A stretch of 33,564 bases of DNA from Burkholderiaceae bacterium. GTDB taxonomy: Bacteria; Pseudomonadota; Gammaproteobacteria; Burkholderiales; Burkholderiaceae_B. The stretch spans positions 1 through 33,564 of the forward strand of contig JARXAG010000074.1 of NCBI GenBank assembly GCA_029866055.1, written 5' to 3'. Made by a program: the position numbers and the translations under genes. The notes beneath the pieces are model-generated. The model did no database searches. It was given only the letters and a program-made list of their open reading frames with translations, and had not been told where the DNA came from. Below are positions 1-7,483 of the stretch, piece by piece; position 1 is the stretch's first letter, and each line of letters opens with the position of its first letter.

Positions 1-273
1 GTCGTGTTGCTGTTCTTCCTGCCTTGGTTGGATTACAGCCCTGTCAAATCCATACGCTACCGTCCAGGCTGGCACAAAACACTTTACGGCATTTTCTTTG
101 CCAACTTTGTTGTCTTGGGCTATCTCGGTACACAAGCGCCAACAGACGTCTTTAACTTGCTCTCGCAAATTGGTACGCTCATTTATCTGGGCTTCTTTTT
201 CTTGATGCCTGTCTGGAGCCGTCTCGGAACCTTCAAGCCGGTCCCTGACCGCGTCACGTTCCACGCCCATTGA
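1..273 (+). CDS. petB: Cytochrome b of the bc1 complex, C-terminal fragment (5' end outside window)
   Basis: Only the last 90 codons are present and the reading frame is open at base 1. Cytochrome b is the haem-carrying, quinol-oxidising membrane subunit of respiratory complex III. The fragment has the family's C-terminal pattern: the conserved LPWLD stretch, then two hydrophobic segments (roughly residues 29-45 and 57-73 of the fragment) separated by a GTQAPTD-type loop, ending in a soluble His-containing tail. The bis-haem histidines would lie upstream and cannot be checked. Cytochrome c1 follows after about 20 bases on the same strand, as in petABC/fbcFBC operons, so the two are very probably co-transcribed. 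Family assignment is confident; the symbol follows common betaproteobacterial naming. Confidence 0.93.
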   Translation, partial: VVLLFFLPWLDYSPVKSIRYRPGWHKTLYGIFFANFVVLGYLGTQAPTDVFNLLSQIGTLIYLGFFFLMPVWSRLGTFKPVPDRVTFHAH

Positions 274-298
274 GCTTAACCTAATTTACGGAATGACC

Positions 299-1153
299 AT
301 GATCAAGAAGCTGCTTTGTGCTCTTGCCCTGCTGATCACCTGCAACGCTGCCAGTGCTGCGGGCGGCGCGTTTCCCTTAGATCGCGCACCTAATCGCATC
401 AACGAACTCACGTCGCTGCAAAACGGTGCCAAGCTGTTTGTTAACTATTGCCTCAACTGCCATAGCGCTGCATCCATGCGCTATAACAAACTGAACGACA
501 TCGGCCTGACTGACGAACAAATCCGCACCAGCCTGTTATTTACAGGCGAAAAAGTGGGTGATCTGATGATGGGGTCAGTGGGTATAAAAGATGGCAAGCG
601 GTGGTTTGGTGTGATGCCACCCGACCTCTCTGTGATGGCGCGGGCAAAATCAGTCAATGCGGGTCCAACGGGCTCAGACTACATTTACACGTACTTGCGC
701 ACGTATTATCGTGATACAAGCAAACCAACGGGCTGGGATAACCTTGCGTTTCCCGCCTCAGCCATGCCCCATGTGCTCTACGAGCGTCAAGGACCACGTG
801 AACTCACCACCATCGTGACACACGAGCACCCAGCACCGGGCGGTAAGGGCCCTGCAACCTGGGAGCGCGTCACAACGACGTATGACTCACTCGGTTACGT
901 AACCAGCAAAACCGAGGCGCTCTCAAATTATCGTGGTGCCGCGAGTACCGAGCATCAGTTCAAGAGCCTTGACACCTCGCGTACGTCTGCTTACGACAAC
1001 GATATTGCCGACCTCACAACCTTCTTGACCTGGATGGCTGAGCCTGTTCAACAAAAGCGCAAGCAAATTGGGGTTTGGGTCTTGTTGTTCTTGGGTCTGT
1101 TTTTTGTCGTCGCGTGGCGCCTGAACGCCTCGTTCTGGAAGCACGTTAAGTAG
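299..1153 (+). CDS. petC: Cytochrome c1 of the ubiquinol-cytochrome c reductase complex
   Basis: This membrane-anchored periplasmic c-type cytochrome accepts electrons from the Rieske protein and passes them to soluble cytochrome c. An N-terminal signal peptide (hydrophobic core ending near ASAAGG) precedes a single haem site, CLNCH, about 50 residues in. GVMPPDLS later in the chain resembles the region that supplies structure around the axial Met. A C-terminal TM anchor (IGVWVLLFLGLFFVVAW) ends in a short basic tail, as expected for c1. Length is normal. ATG codons occur at 293 and 299; I chose 299 because MIKKLL is the usual family start and a GGA lies six bases upstream, but 293 is possible. 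A strong intrinsic terminator closes the operon at 1166-1208. Confidence 0.95.
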   Translation: MIKKLLCALALLITCNAASAAGGAFPLDRAPNRINELTSLQNGAKLFVNYCLNCHSAASMRYNKLNDIGLTDEQIRTSLLFTGEKVGDLMMGSVGIKDGKRWFGVMPPDLSVMARAKSVNAGPTGSDYIYTYLRTYYRDTSKPTGWDNLAFPASAMPHVLYERQGPRELTTIVTHEHPAPGGKGPATWERVTTTYDSLGYVTSKTEALSNYRGAASTEHQFKSLDTSRTSAYDNDIADLTTFLTWMAEPVQQKRKQIGVWVLLFLGLFFVVAWRLNASFWKHVK

Positions 1154-1165
1154 CTTTTATTTCAG

Positions 1166-1208
1166 GGCCAGCGTCTGCTCAATGTAGACGCTGGCCTTTC
1201 GTTTTTAT
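1166..1208 (+). terminator. Rho-independent terminator of the pet operon
   Basis: An 11-bp perfect inverted repeat (1166-1176 pairs with 1186-1196, 9-base loop) is followed by a T-rich tract at 1197-1207. It starts 12 bases after the petC stop, so it very likely ends the bc1 transcript and separates it from sspA. Confidence 0.9.
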
Positions 1209-1238
1209 CTGTAGTCATTTTTAGGACGGAAATCCACC

Positions 1239-1850
1239 ATGATGGTCCTCTACTCCGGTACCACCTGCCCCTTTTCACATCGCTGCCGCTTTGTGTTGTT
1301 TGAAAAAGGCATGGATTTCGAAATCCGCGATATCGACTTATTCAATAAGCCTGAAGATATTGCCGTGATGAATCCCTACGGACAAGTGCCAATCTTGGTT
1401 GAACGTGACTTGATCCTGTACGAGTCAAACATCATCAACGAATATATTGACGAACGCTTTCCTCATCCACAGCTGATGCCTGCTGATCCAGTCATGCGTG
1501 CACGTACGCGTTTATTTTTATACAACTTTGAAAAAGAGTTGTTTATTCATGTGGCAGCGCTTGAAGACCGAGCTGTCCGCGCTGATGAAAAGCGCATGAA
1601 CGTCGCACGCGCAGCGGTACGTGATCGCCTGTCGCAGCTTGCACCTTTGCTGCTAAAAAACAAGTATATGCTTGGCGAAGAGTTCTCGATGCTTGATGTC
1701 GCGATGGCACCCTTACTTTGGCGCCTTGACCACTATGGTATCGAACTGCCAAAAACAGCAGCTCCGATTCAAAAATATGGCGAGCGTATTTTTTCACGCC
1801 CAGCCTATATTGAGGCGCTGACGCCCTCAGAAAAAGTGATGCGCCGTTAA
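1239..1850 (+). CDS. sspA: Stringent starvation protein A, glutathione-S-transferase fold
   Basis: SspA is an RNA-polymerase-associated protein with a GST fold that acts in the stringent and stationary-phase response. The N-terminal thioredoxin-like domain (about residues 1-80) carries CPFSHR at the position of the GST active site, followed by the YGQVPILV segment with the cis-Pro and by the YESNIINEYI stretch typical of GSTs. The rest is the all-helical C-terminal domain. Length (203 aa) matches the family. In family members the glutathione site is generally non-functional, so a catalytic role is not assumed. Start is MMVLYSG; the second Met (1242) is equally possible. It lies just downstream of the pet terminator and 11 bases before sspB, the usual sspA-sspB pairing. 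Confidence 0.93.
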   Translation: MMVLYSGTTCPFSHRCRFVLFEKGMDFEIRDIDLFNKPEDIAVMNPYGQVPILVERDLILYESNIINEYIDERFPHPQLMPADPVMRARTRLFLYNFEKELFIHVAALEDRAVRADEKRMNVARAAVRDRLSQLAPLLLKNKYMLGEEFSMLDVAMAPLLWRLDHYGIELPKTAAPIQKYGERIFSRPAYIEALTPSEKVMRR

Positions 1851-1861
1851 TCAACACCGCA

Positions 1862-2326
1862 ATGGCTGAAACCTCTACCAAACCATACATGATTCGTGCA
1901 CTGCACGAATGGTGCACCGATAACGGCTACACGCCTCAAATCGTGGTGCGTGTTGATCAAAATACGATGGTGCCACCTGCACACATCCGAGATGGTCAGA
2001 TCACGCTCAATATTGGCATGATGGCAACCAAGGGTCTCGTCTTAGGCAACGACAGCATCGAGTTTCAGGCGCGCTTTAACGGCGTAACTGAGAACCTGTA
2101 TATCCCGGTTGGCGCGGTGACGGCGCTATATGCGCGCGAAACCGGCGCCGGCATGGGCTTTGAGGTTGAACAGCCTAGCACTGACAATACCCCGGCCACT
2201 AACTCTTCGACGGCTGGTTTTGCAGGCGGTGCGCAGGCACAATCGCCTGAAACTGGGTCACCTTCAACTGCGCCCAGCTCTACGGCTACCGACCCGAAAC
2301 GGCCTACACTCACGATTGTTAAATAG
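1862..2326 (+). CDS. sspB: ClpXP protease specificity-enhancing factor SspB
   Basis: SspB is the adaptor that tethers ssrA-tagged polypeptides to ClpXP. Residues 1 to about 105 form the folded substrate-binding domain; YMIRALHEWCTDNGYTP and a later LYIPVGAVTALYARE strand are characteristic. A low-complexity linker of about 40 residues, rich in Ser, Thr, Ala, Gly and Pro, follows. The protein ends in RPTLTIVK, which matches the C-terminal ClpX-docking peptide known from other SspBs. It starts 11 bases after sspA with no obvious Shine-Dalgarno sequence, suggesting translational dependence on sspA. The long flexible linker with a conserved tip fits the tether mechanism. Confidence 0.93.
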   Translation: MAETSTKPYMIRALHEWCTDNGYTPQIVVRVDQNTMVPPAHIRDGQITLNIGMMATKGLVLGNDSIEFQARFNGVTENLYIPVGAVTALYARETGAGMGFEVEQPSTDNTPATNSSTAGFAGGAQAQSPETGSPSTAPSSTATDPKRPTLTIVK

Positions 2327-2364
2327 CGATATCTCTAGATAAAAAACGTTTGCCATAATTCATT

Positions 2365-2370
2365 TATAAT
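2365..2370 (+). promoter_or_regulatory. Candidate -10 element for tRNA-Thr
   Basis: A consensus TATAAT sits about 50 bases before the tRNA and is followed by a G+C-rich stretch (TCGCCGC), as seen in discriminators of stringently controlled stable-RNA promoters. No good -35 hexamer lies at 16-18 bases; the nearest TTGCCA (2350-2355) is too close. Suggestive only. A small dyad (GTTAGT-TCTC-ACTAAC, about 2384-2399) lies in the leader. Confidence 0.4.
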
Positions 2371-2417
2371 TCGCCGCTCTGTTGTTAGTTCTCACTAACA
2401 CTAGGCTGTAGTAAATT

Positions 2418-2493
2418 GCCGGAGTAGCTCAGTTGGTAGAGCAGCTCACTTGTAATGAGAAGGTCGAGGGTTCGATTCCTTTCTCCGGCACCA
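2418..2493 (+). tRNA. tRNA-Thr, anticodon TGT
   Basis: A complete cloverleaf can be drawn. The acceptor arms GCCGGAG (2418-2424) and CTCCGGC (2483-2489) pair perfectly, the discriminator base is A and the 3' CCA is encoded (2491-2493). The D-arm contains AGCTCAGTTGGTAGAGC and the T-arm has the GGTTCGATTCC motif. The anticodon stem CTCAC/ATGAG-type pairing places TGT at 2451-2453, reading ACA and other Thr codons. Length is 76 nt with CCA. Confidence 0.97.
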
Positions 2494-2509
2494 ATAAGAT
2501 CAACGGCTT

Positions 2510-2536
2510 AGCCCAACTCACAAGGTTGGGCTTTTT
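2510..2536 (+). terminator. Rho-independent terminator after tRNA-Thr
   Basis: An 8-bp perfect stem (2510-2517 with 2525-2532, 7-base loop) runs into a short T tract (2532-2535). It lies 16 bases after the tRNA CCA and isolates it from the downstream four-gene module. Confidence 0.8.
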
Positions 2537-2754
2537 CGTTTCTGCGTATTTGCTCACAAAGACTCAGAAAAAAAAATATCCCATTGATAAGTGATCCTTG
2601 AATTGTGATAATCGGGCATTCCGAATTTTTTCTATCCAGTTCATAGAAGCTTTGCTTTCTCAAAGTTAACCATCGTTATATCAGATACGCAAGCCTGTCA
2701 CAGCCAGTTTGCGAGCTTTCACAGCGACCATGCACTAGCTAGACGCAACACTTT

Positions 2755-3543
2755 ATGACAGAACAATCAACGCTTCGAAGACGGGTTATCCCACTCACCC
2801 TTTTTCCTCTTTTAGGTTTGTGTGCCGTGTTGCTGTTTGCGGCATTGTTAATTTCGTTGCGTCTTGAAAAAACGGTTGCTGACCTAATCGAGCAGAGAGC
2901 TAAGTTAATTACTTCTCAAGTGGTAGAGGTAGCTGAGGGTGGACTACGTTTCGGCATCTCGGTTGTAGATCAGGCTCCTTTAAAAAGAAAGCTAGAGTCC
3001 TTGATTGCCTCGGACAACCAGTTACTGAAAATTAGGGTCATCGGCGATCAAGGCAATCCGATTTTTACGGCTGCGCAGGGTCGCGCCACAAGCGATTTGG
3101 CTTGGCCGACTTTGCGCCGAGCATTAAGCCACGAACCTACTGCGCAGGGCGACCGATACGTCCGATCATGGAGAGACAAAAGCGAGCGGCATGTTTTGAT
3201 ACAGGTACGCGACGCCATGGGGCAAACGGGCGCGATCGTCTGGGTGGTCTACTCTAATGACAGCGCCAGAGCCACGTTTACGCAAACCATAGATCGTTTG
3301 CTAGTCGCTTGTATGTGGATGATTCTTGTGGGTGCACTAATTTTTTCTTTGTTCGTTGCAACAATTTGGTACCCCTGGGAAGAGCACCTTAACACTCATC
3401 AGTCAGCATCACGTACCGCCTCATCCGCGGTTGTAGAAAGTCCTATACCGGGGGTCTCAGTTGACACGGTCATGAAAGAAATTTCTACAGCAGAAAGAGC
3501 ACTCGATGCAATAGAACACAAAATGAGGGGGGCTCAGCCATGA
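2755..3543 (+). CDS. Two-TM periplasmic sensor-like membrane protein, no output domain
   Basis: I do not recognise this as a named gene. Visible architecture: a short basic cytoplasmic N-terminus, TM1 at about residues 11-34, a periplasmic domain of about 145 residues, TM2 at about 183-205, and a 57-residue cytoplasmic tail that ends in a helical, charged stretch. The periplasmic part (GLRFGISVVDQAPLK followed by a strand-rich KIRVIGDQGNPIF segment) resembles the PAS/Cache-like sensing domains of chemoreceptors and kinases. There is no kinase, GGDEF, HAMP or effector domain. The start is bounded by an in-frame TAG at 2740 and has no recognisable Shine-Dalgarno sequence. The stop overlaps the next start (ATGA, 3540-3543). 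Probably a sensing partner of the downstream HAMP-MFS protein; that role is inference. Confidence 0.8.
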   Translation: MTEQSTLRRRVIPLTLFPLLGLCAVLLFAALLISLRLEKTVADLIEQRAKLITSQVVEVAEGGLRFGISVVDQAPLKRKLESLIASDNQLLKIRVIGDQGNPIFTAAQGRATSDLAWPTLRRALSHEPTAQGDRYVRSWRDKSERHVLIQVRDAMGQTGAIVWVVYSNDSARATFTQTIDRLLVACMWMILVGALIFSLFVATIWYPWEEHLNTHQSASRTASSAVVESPIPGVSVDTVMKEISTAERALDAIEHKMRGAQP

Positions 3544-5636
3544 TGTTTCGGCAATGGCGGTTTTGGGTCGGATGCAGCCTGAGTGTCGTGTTAACTGTCG
3601 CAGCGCTAGTTCTTCTGGCCTCGCTTGCTCGGGATTCTGGTTCACGAATGCTCGTCTCAACGCTCGGCGAGAATTCAACAACCATCGGAACGGACATTCG
3701 CCTCAAGATAGGACGCGCCCTGGCTGCTGGAGTTCCACTAGATAAGCTGGTTGGGGTGCAACAAGTATTCGAGGCAGCGCTGGATAACAATCGGGAGATC
3801 TCGTTTTTTGCTTTAGTCAACAGCGACGCTCAAATCCTGACTTTCGCAGCGCGCAACAACGCCACTGCGCTTCAACTGTCACTGATGAAACAAGTCGTCC
3901 AGTTGCAAGAACGTACCGTCCGTAACCTGAAACAGGATGAGTCAGGGGCCCAGGTGAGTTCTAAAATTGGAGAGTCGTTCGCGGCTGTGCGTATGCCAGT
4001 TGCTGAAACACCAGAGGGTGATCCCACGGCCAGCTTGTTCATTGGTTACCCTGAGAACTATATTGACCAGCATGTGAACGCTCTCGCGACTGACGTGGTT
4101 TTCGCTGCGCTCACGGCCGTCGTCTTAGTTTTAGAATTCTTGTGGTTTGCCTCGCAATTAAAGAACGTGCGGGATGTTGGTCGATTTAGGGCTTTTGTAA
4201 GGCGACTGAGTCAGCGGAGTTTTCAATTTCGTGCCCGAATGTCCACTCAGGACTCGATGGGCGAACTCAGTCGCACCCTGGATGTTCGTCTTGATCGGCT
4301 TGCGCAACGCTTCCATAAACTGATGGAGATGATCCAGCAGTCTCCAGCCCGACTTGCAGGGACAACCGGCGCGATGCGAGTCGATATGCTCAGTTTAGGT
4401 CAACGTTTTGGACTAATCGCAGAGCCAAAAGAGTTACCTAGTCCCGTTGACATCGCCCATTTCCGGATCGCCGTTTTTTTAGTCGCCATGTCAGCAGAGA
4501 TGTGTCGGCCTTTTTTTGCTATTTACGCCGGAGATTTAGTCGGCCCAGACAATCTGTCTTCTCAACTGCTGTCGAGTATTCCACTCACTGTTTTTTTGAT
4601 TTTTTGGGGAATTTCTCAGCCTCTTGGCGTCGCAATTTTGAACAGAATGGGGGCTCGACGATGGCTGACGACCGCCGCTGTTATGGTTGGTCTTGGCACT
4701 CTCGGGAGTGCTGCGACGGATAACTGGTACCTCTTGGTTGCGTTGCAGGGTTTGACAGGGTTTTGCTTTGGTTCATTGCTGATTTGTAGTCTTGCATTAA
4801 TGATACGCAGTGGCAGCGGTGGTATGACAGCCTACCTGACCGCTCTGGTTGCCGCCGGTATTTGCGGGTCTGTGATTGGGGGCTTGCTACAAAGTAACTT
4901 TGGATACACGATCGCCTTTATCGTCGCGGCAGCATGCCCATTTTTAGCGATAGGGTTTATGTCCTCGCCAGCCAATCGTGCCGTCAAAAAGGATAGTAGG
5001 CGCCTTTCCCTGGTAGCAACGTTTAAAAACATGCTTAAAGGCAATCTCGTTAGCTTGATTGCTTTGTCTACAATCCCCGCAAGGATGATAACAACAGCTT
5101 TTCTGTTACTAATTGTCCCATTGACTATTATGCAAATGGGCGAATCTGCTGCCGTCGTGGGCCGTCTGATTCTTCTATATTTCTTTGGACTCTTTCTTTT
5201 AGCCGCAAATGCTGAGAGGCTGGCAAGTCACTGGAAAGCCTCTAAAGCGTTTGTCATTGTCGGGGCAACAGTCATTGTGTCGGCCTGCCTCACTGGGCAC
5301 GCTTTAGACGGTATCTGGGGCATGGTGGCAGCCTGCGTGTTACTTGGGGTAGGGCAGTCATTGATGGCGGGCTCACAAGGAAATCTCGCAATAAAAATGA
5401 TGGCCGAGTCAGCGCCGGCGGAGGCCAACCTTGACCTTTCGCTGGGAATCTACCGCTTCTTTGATCGTATTGGTGCCGCCCTTGGGCCCGTCTTTGCCGC
5501 TGTTTTAATTCAACAATATGGGCTGAGAGAGGCGATGCTTTGGATGGCAGTCACTCTGGGGGTTTGTACTCTGGCTTCACTGTTGACCTTTGTGGTCTTC
5601 AAAGGTCGGGGACAGTCGACTGAGGCTTTGACATGA
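3540..5636 (+). CDS. Fusion: periplasmic sensor domain, HAMP-like linker and MFS transporter
   Basis: A 698-residue protein with two joined parts. The N-terminal third is built like a receptor: TM1 at about 8-28, periplasmic domain about 30-182 (GVPLDKLVGV followed by an ISFFALVNSDAQIL strand region, Cache/PAS-like), TM2 about 183-205, then a HAMP-like segment about 206-262 containing the typical DSMGELSRTL motif. From about residue 305 to 690 there is a major facilitator domain with roughly twelve hydrophobic segments and a motif-A-like loop (LNRMGARRWL, about 367-376) between the second and third. HAMP linkers normally pass signals to kinases, cyclases or chemotaxis domains, so joining one to a transporter is unusual. 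It may be a ligand-gated or ligand-sensing transporter. Substrate unknown. Overlaps both neighbours by 4 bases. Confidence 0.85.
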   Translation: MMFRQWRFWVGCSLSVVLTVAALVLLASLARDSGSRMLVSTLGENSTTIGTDIRLKIGRALAAGVPLDKLVGVQQVFEAALDNNREISFFALVNSDAQILTFAARNNATALQLSLMKQVVQLQERTVRNLKQDESGAQVSSKIGESFAAVRMPVAETPEGDPTASLFIGYPENYIDQHVNALATDVVFAALTAVVLVLEFLWFASQLKNVRDVGRFRAFVRRLSQRSFQFRARMSTQDSMGELSRTLDVRLDRLAQRFHKLMEMIQQSPARLAGTTGAMRVDMLSLGQRFGLIAEPKELPSPVDIAHFRIAVFLVAMSAEMCRPFFAIYAGDLVGPDNLSSQLLSSIPLTVFLIFWGISQPLGVAILNRMGARRWLTTAAVMVGLGTLGSAATDNWYLLVALQGLTGFCFGSLLICSLALMIRSGSGGMTAYLTALVAAGICGSVIGGLLQSNFGYTIAFIVAAACPFLAIGFMSSPANRAVKKDSRRLSLVATFKNMLKGNLVSLIALSTIPARMITTAFLLLIVPLTIMQMGESAAVVGRLILLYFFGLFLLAANAERLASHWKASKAFVIVGATVIVSACLTGHALDGIWGMVAACVLLGVGQSLMAGSQGNLAIKMMAESAPAEANLDLSLGIYRFFDRIGAALGPVFAAVLIQQYGLREAMLWMAVTLGVCTLASLLTFVVFKGRGQSTEALT

Positions 5637-6388
5637 TGCTGCTAGATATTCCACCCCTCGCCTTGTCTGGTTCATGCCTGCACTTTTCTCATCGCCTGCT
5701 TGATTGGTCTGATCTTGAGCAGGTACTTGCCTTTCGCCGAGATATTTTTGCAGATATTGCGCCACACTTTCGTGTGCGTATCCCACCCGTTGACGATGTA
5801 CTGACGGACGAACTCAAGTGGTGCGAAAAACACTTACGGCTACCCGGCGTCACGCTTGGAGTGTTTGATGATAATCGACTCATTGCCTATGCCAGTGTTT
5901 TGCTTTCCGTAGGTAAGGGTGTCACTGACGTGTCCCAGTTGTTAGTATTTAACGAAAAAGATCTGCAACGGTCTGCTGAGTTGTCGTCCTGTATGGTTGA
6001 CAAGCACTTCCGCGGTTTGGGGTTGCAGGCTTCTTTGCTACGTTGGCGAATCGAGTTGGCCACCAAACACGAACGCTCATTGTATGTAGGCATGACCGCT
6101 TGCGGCAACTCTTACTCTCTGGGCAATATGCTTGGCGCAGGGATGACCATTCGCTGGGTCGGGCAAATTGCACCGGACCGCTGGTTTCAGGGGCTGATGC
6201 TCGATACACAGAGGCATTCGCAAGTGTGCTGGTCAGATACGTTATCGGCTGATTGGCAGGATTTTGAGGCGCAATTCGATTTATTAGGCCGCGGCTACGA
6301 GGGCGTTTCAATCGAGTTTTTAGAAGGTGCCTTGAATCCTGAGCAATACAAGGTTCGATTTTCAAAGCGTGAAGCGAGCAACACATGA
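5633..6388 (+). CDS. GNAT-family N-acetyltransferase-like protein
   Basis: A 251-residue soluble protein with the GNAT acyl-CoA site: a strand VSQLLVF, then a helix starting with the pyrophosphate loop R127-G-L-G-L-Q132 (the R/Q-x-x-G-x-G/A motif), and downstream G158-NSYSLGNMLGAG170, similar to the Asn/Ser-containing C-terminal segment of these enzymes. GNAT proteins transfer an acyl group from CoA to an amine, small molecule or protein; the substrate cannot be read from sequence. The fold also occurs in acyl-homoserine-lactone-synthase-like and autoinducer-type proteins, which should be kept in mind. Start and stop overlap the genes either side by ATGA, so it is translationally tied to the transporter and the binding protein. 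It may modify the transported ligand or the sensor; both are inference. Confidence 0.75.
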   Translation: MMLLDIPPLALSGSCLHFSHRLLDWSDLEQVLAFRRDIFADIAPHFRVRIPPVDDVLTDELKWCEKHLRLPGVTLGVFDDNRLIAYASVLLSVGKGVTDVSQLLVFNEKDLQRSAELSSCMVDKHFRGLGLQASLLRWRIELATKHERSLYVGMTACGNSYSLGNMLGAGMTIRWVGQIAPDRWFQGLMLDTQRHSQVCWSDTLSADWQDFEAQFDLLGRGYEGVSIEFLEGALNPEQYKVRFSKREASNT

Positions 6389-7437
6389 AGATATGTTGGC
6401 TTTGGTTTATCACAATGATTTGTGGGCTAGCCCATGCCGCACCACATGTGGTCATTGTCACGCCGCGAGGCGATACAAAGATGGAACAAATTTTTGAAGA
6501 AGAATTGGTTCGGCGCATCGGTGCGGTGCGCTTTACTTTGATCGTACCAGACCCAGCAAATCGCGCTTCGATGTCCGAGCTATGGGAAAAAGTTCTTAAA
6601 GAAAAGCCTGACCTGATCTACAGCTGGGGAACTCCGACCACCGTTGCACTAGCCGGTACTTACGAGTGGCCGGTTATTGCAGATATACCGATTGTCTTTG
6701 GGATCGTCGCTGATCCGCTTACTGCAAAATTAGTTAAAAATCTTGAGAGGCCCGCTCGTAATGTTACGGGTACCTCACACCTAGCGCCGTTATCCGTTCA
6801 ATTGCTTGCGCTAAACGAATATCATGCCATCAAAACTTTAGGGGTCGTCTACAACCCCACAGAAGTGAACGCGCGCAACATGGTAGAAAGTCTGAAAGTT
6901 GAGACAAAAAAGATAGGCATGACGCTTGTTGCGGAACCCGTTGGTTTAACCCCAGACGGTCGGCCCGACCCAAAAACGATCTTTGAAAAAGTTGCGCTCG
7001 TAAAAGAGCAGGGCGCCCAATGGCTCTATTTAGGGCCAGATACCTTTGTAAGCTTTACGCATCGCAGGCTGACGACCGACGCGAGCTTAAAAGCTCGTCT
7101 ACCCGCATTCTCAGCGAACGAGAGCGCGATTCGCGATGCGAACGCCCTGCTCGGTCTTTTTTCGCCTGTCGAAAACATGGCTCGTTTAATGGCTTGGAAG
7201 GCGAGCCAAATCCTAACCAATCAAGCAAAGGTTGAGGATATTCCGATAGAGACTTTGCAAAGCTTTTCGGTGTTAGTCAACATGTGTGCCGCAACAGCTT
7301 TGCAACTGTTCCCGCCGCTAGGGTTACTGAATTATGCTGCTGTTAGAGTGCCCCCGGTACCCCAAAACGCTTCTGCCGCTGCTCGAGAGTTGCGAACTCA
7401 GTCTGTGGATCACTGCAAGCCCGTGACTCTCCCCTGA
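6385..7437 (+). CDS. Periplasmic substrate-binding protein, PF04392 (TrpX-like) type, without ABC partners
   Basis: A 350-residue exported binding protein. A signal peptide (hydrophobic to AHA, cleavage probably after residue 18) is followed by two Rossmann-like lobes. VVIVTPRGDTKMEQIF, the DLIYSWGTPTTVAL segment, IPIVFGIVADP and NVTGTSHLAP are typical of the ABC_sub_bind (PF04392) family, in which several members bind aromatic amino acids or similar small ligands. Such proteins are normally followed by a permease and an ATPase; none is here, and the next gene is on the opposite strand. Its ATGA overlap with the acetyltransferase gene ties it to the sensor/MFS genes. It may present ligand to one of the periplasmic sensor domains, as LuxP does for LuxQ; that is inference. 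Confidence 0.85.
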   Translation: MKICWLWFITMICGLAHAAPHVVIVTPRGDTKMEQIFEEELVRRIGAVRFTLIVPDPANRASMSELWEKVLKEKPDLIYSWGTPTTVALAGTYEWPVIADIPIVFGIVADPLTAKLVKNLERPARNVTGTSHLAPLSVQLLALNEYHAIKTLGVVYNPTEVNARNMVESLKVETKKIGMTLVAEPVGLTPDGRPDPKTIFEKVALVKEQGAQWLYLGPDTFVSFTHRRLTTDASLKARLPAFSANESAIRDANALLGLFSPVENMARLMAWKASQILTNQAKVEDIPIETLQSFSVLVNMCAATALQLFPPLGLLNYAAVRVPPVPQNASAAARELRTQSVDHCKPVTLP

Positions 7438-7483
7438 CGTCGAGAGAAAAACGGCGTCACTCGCTCAACAACTAAATAGGCCC

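Noticed and set aside
5949-6518. 189-codon open frame on the minus strand across the GNAT and binding-protein genes
   Set aside because: It lies opposite two genes with clear family motifs and encodes a composition unlike a protein family.
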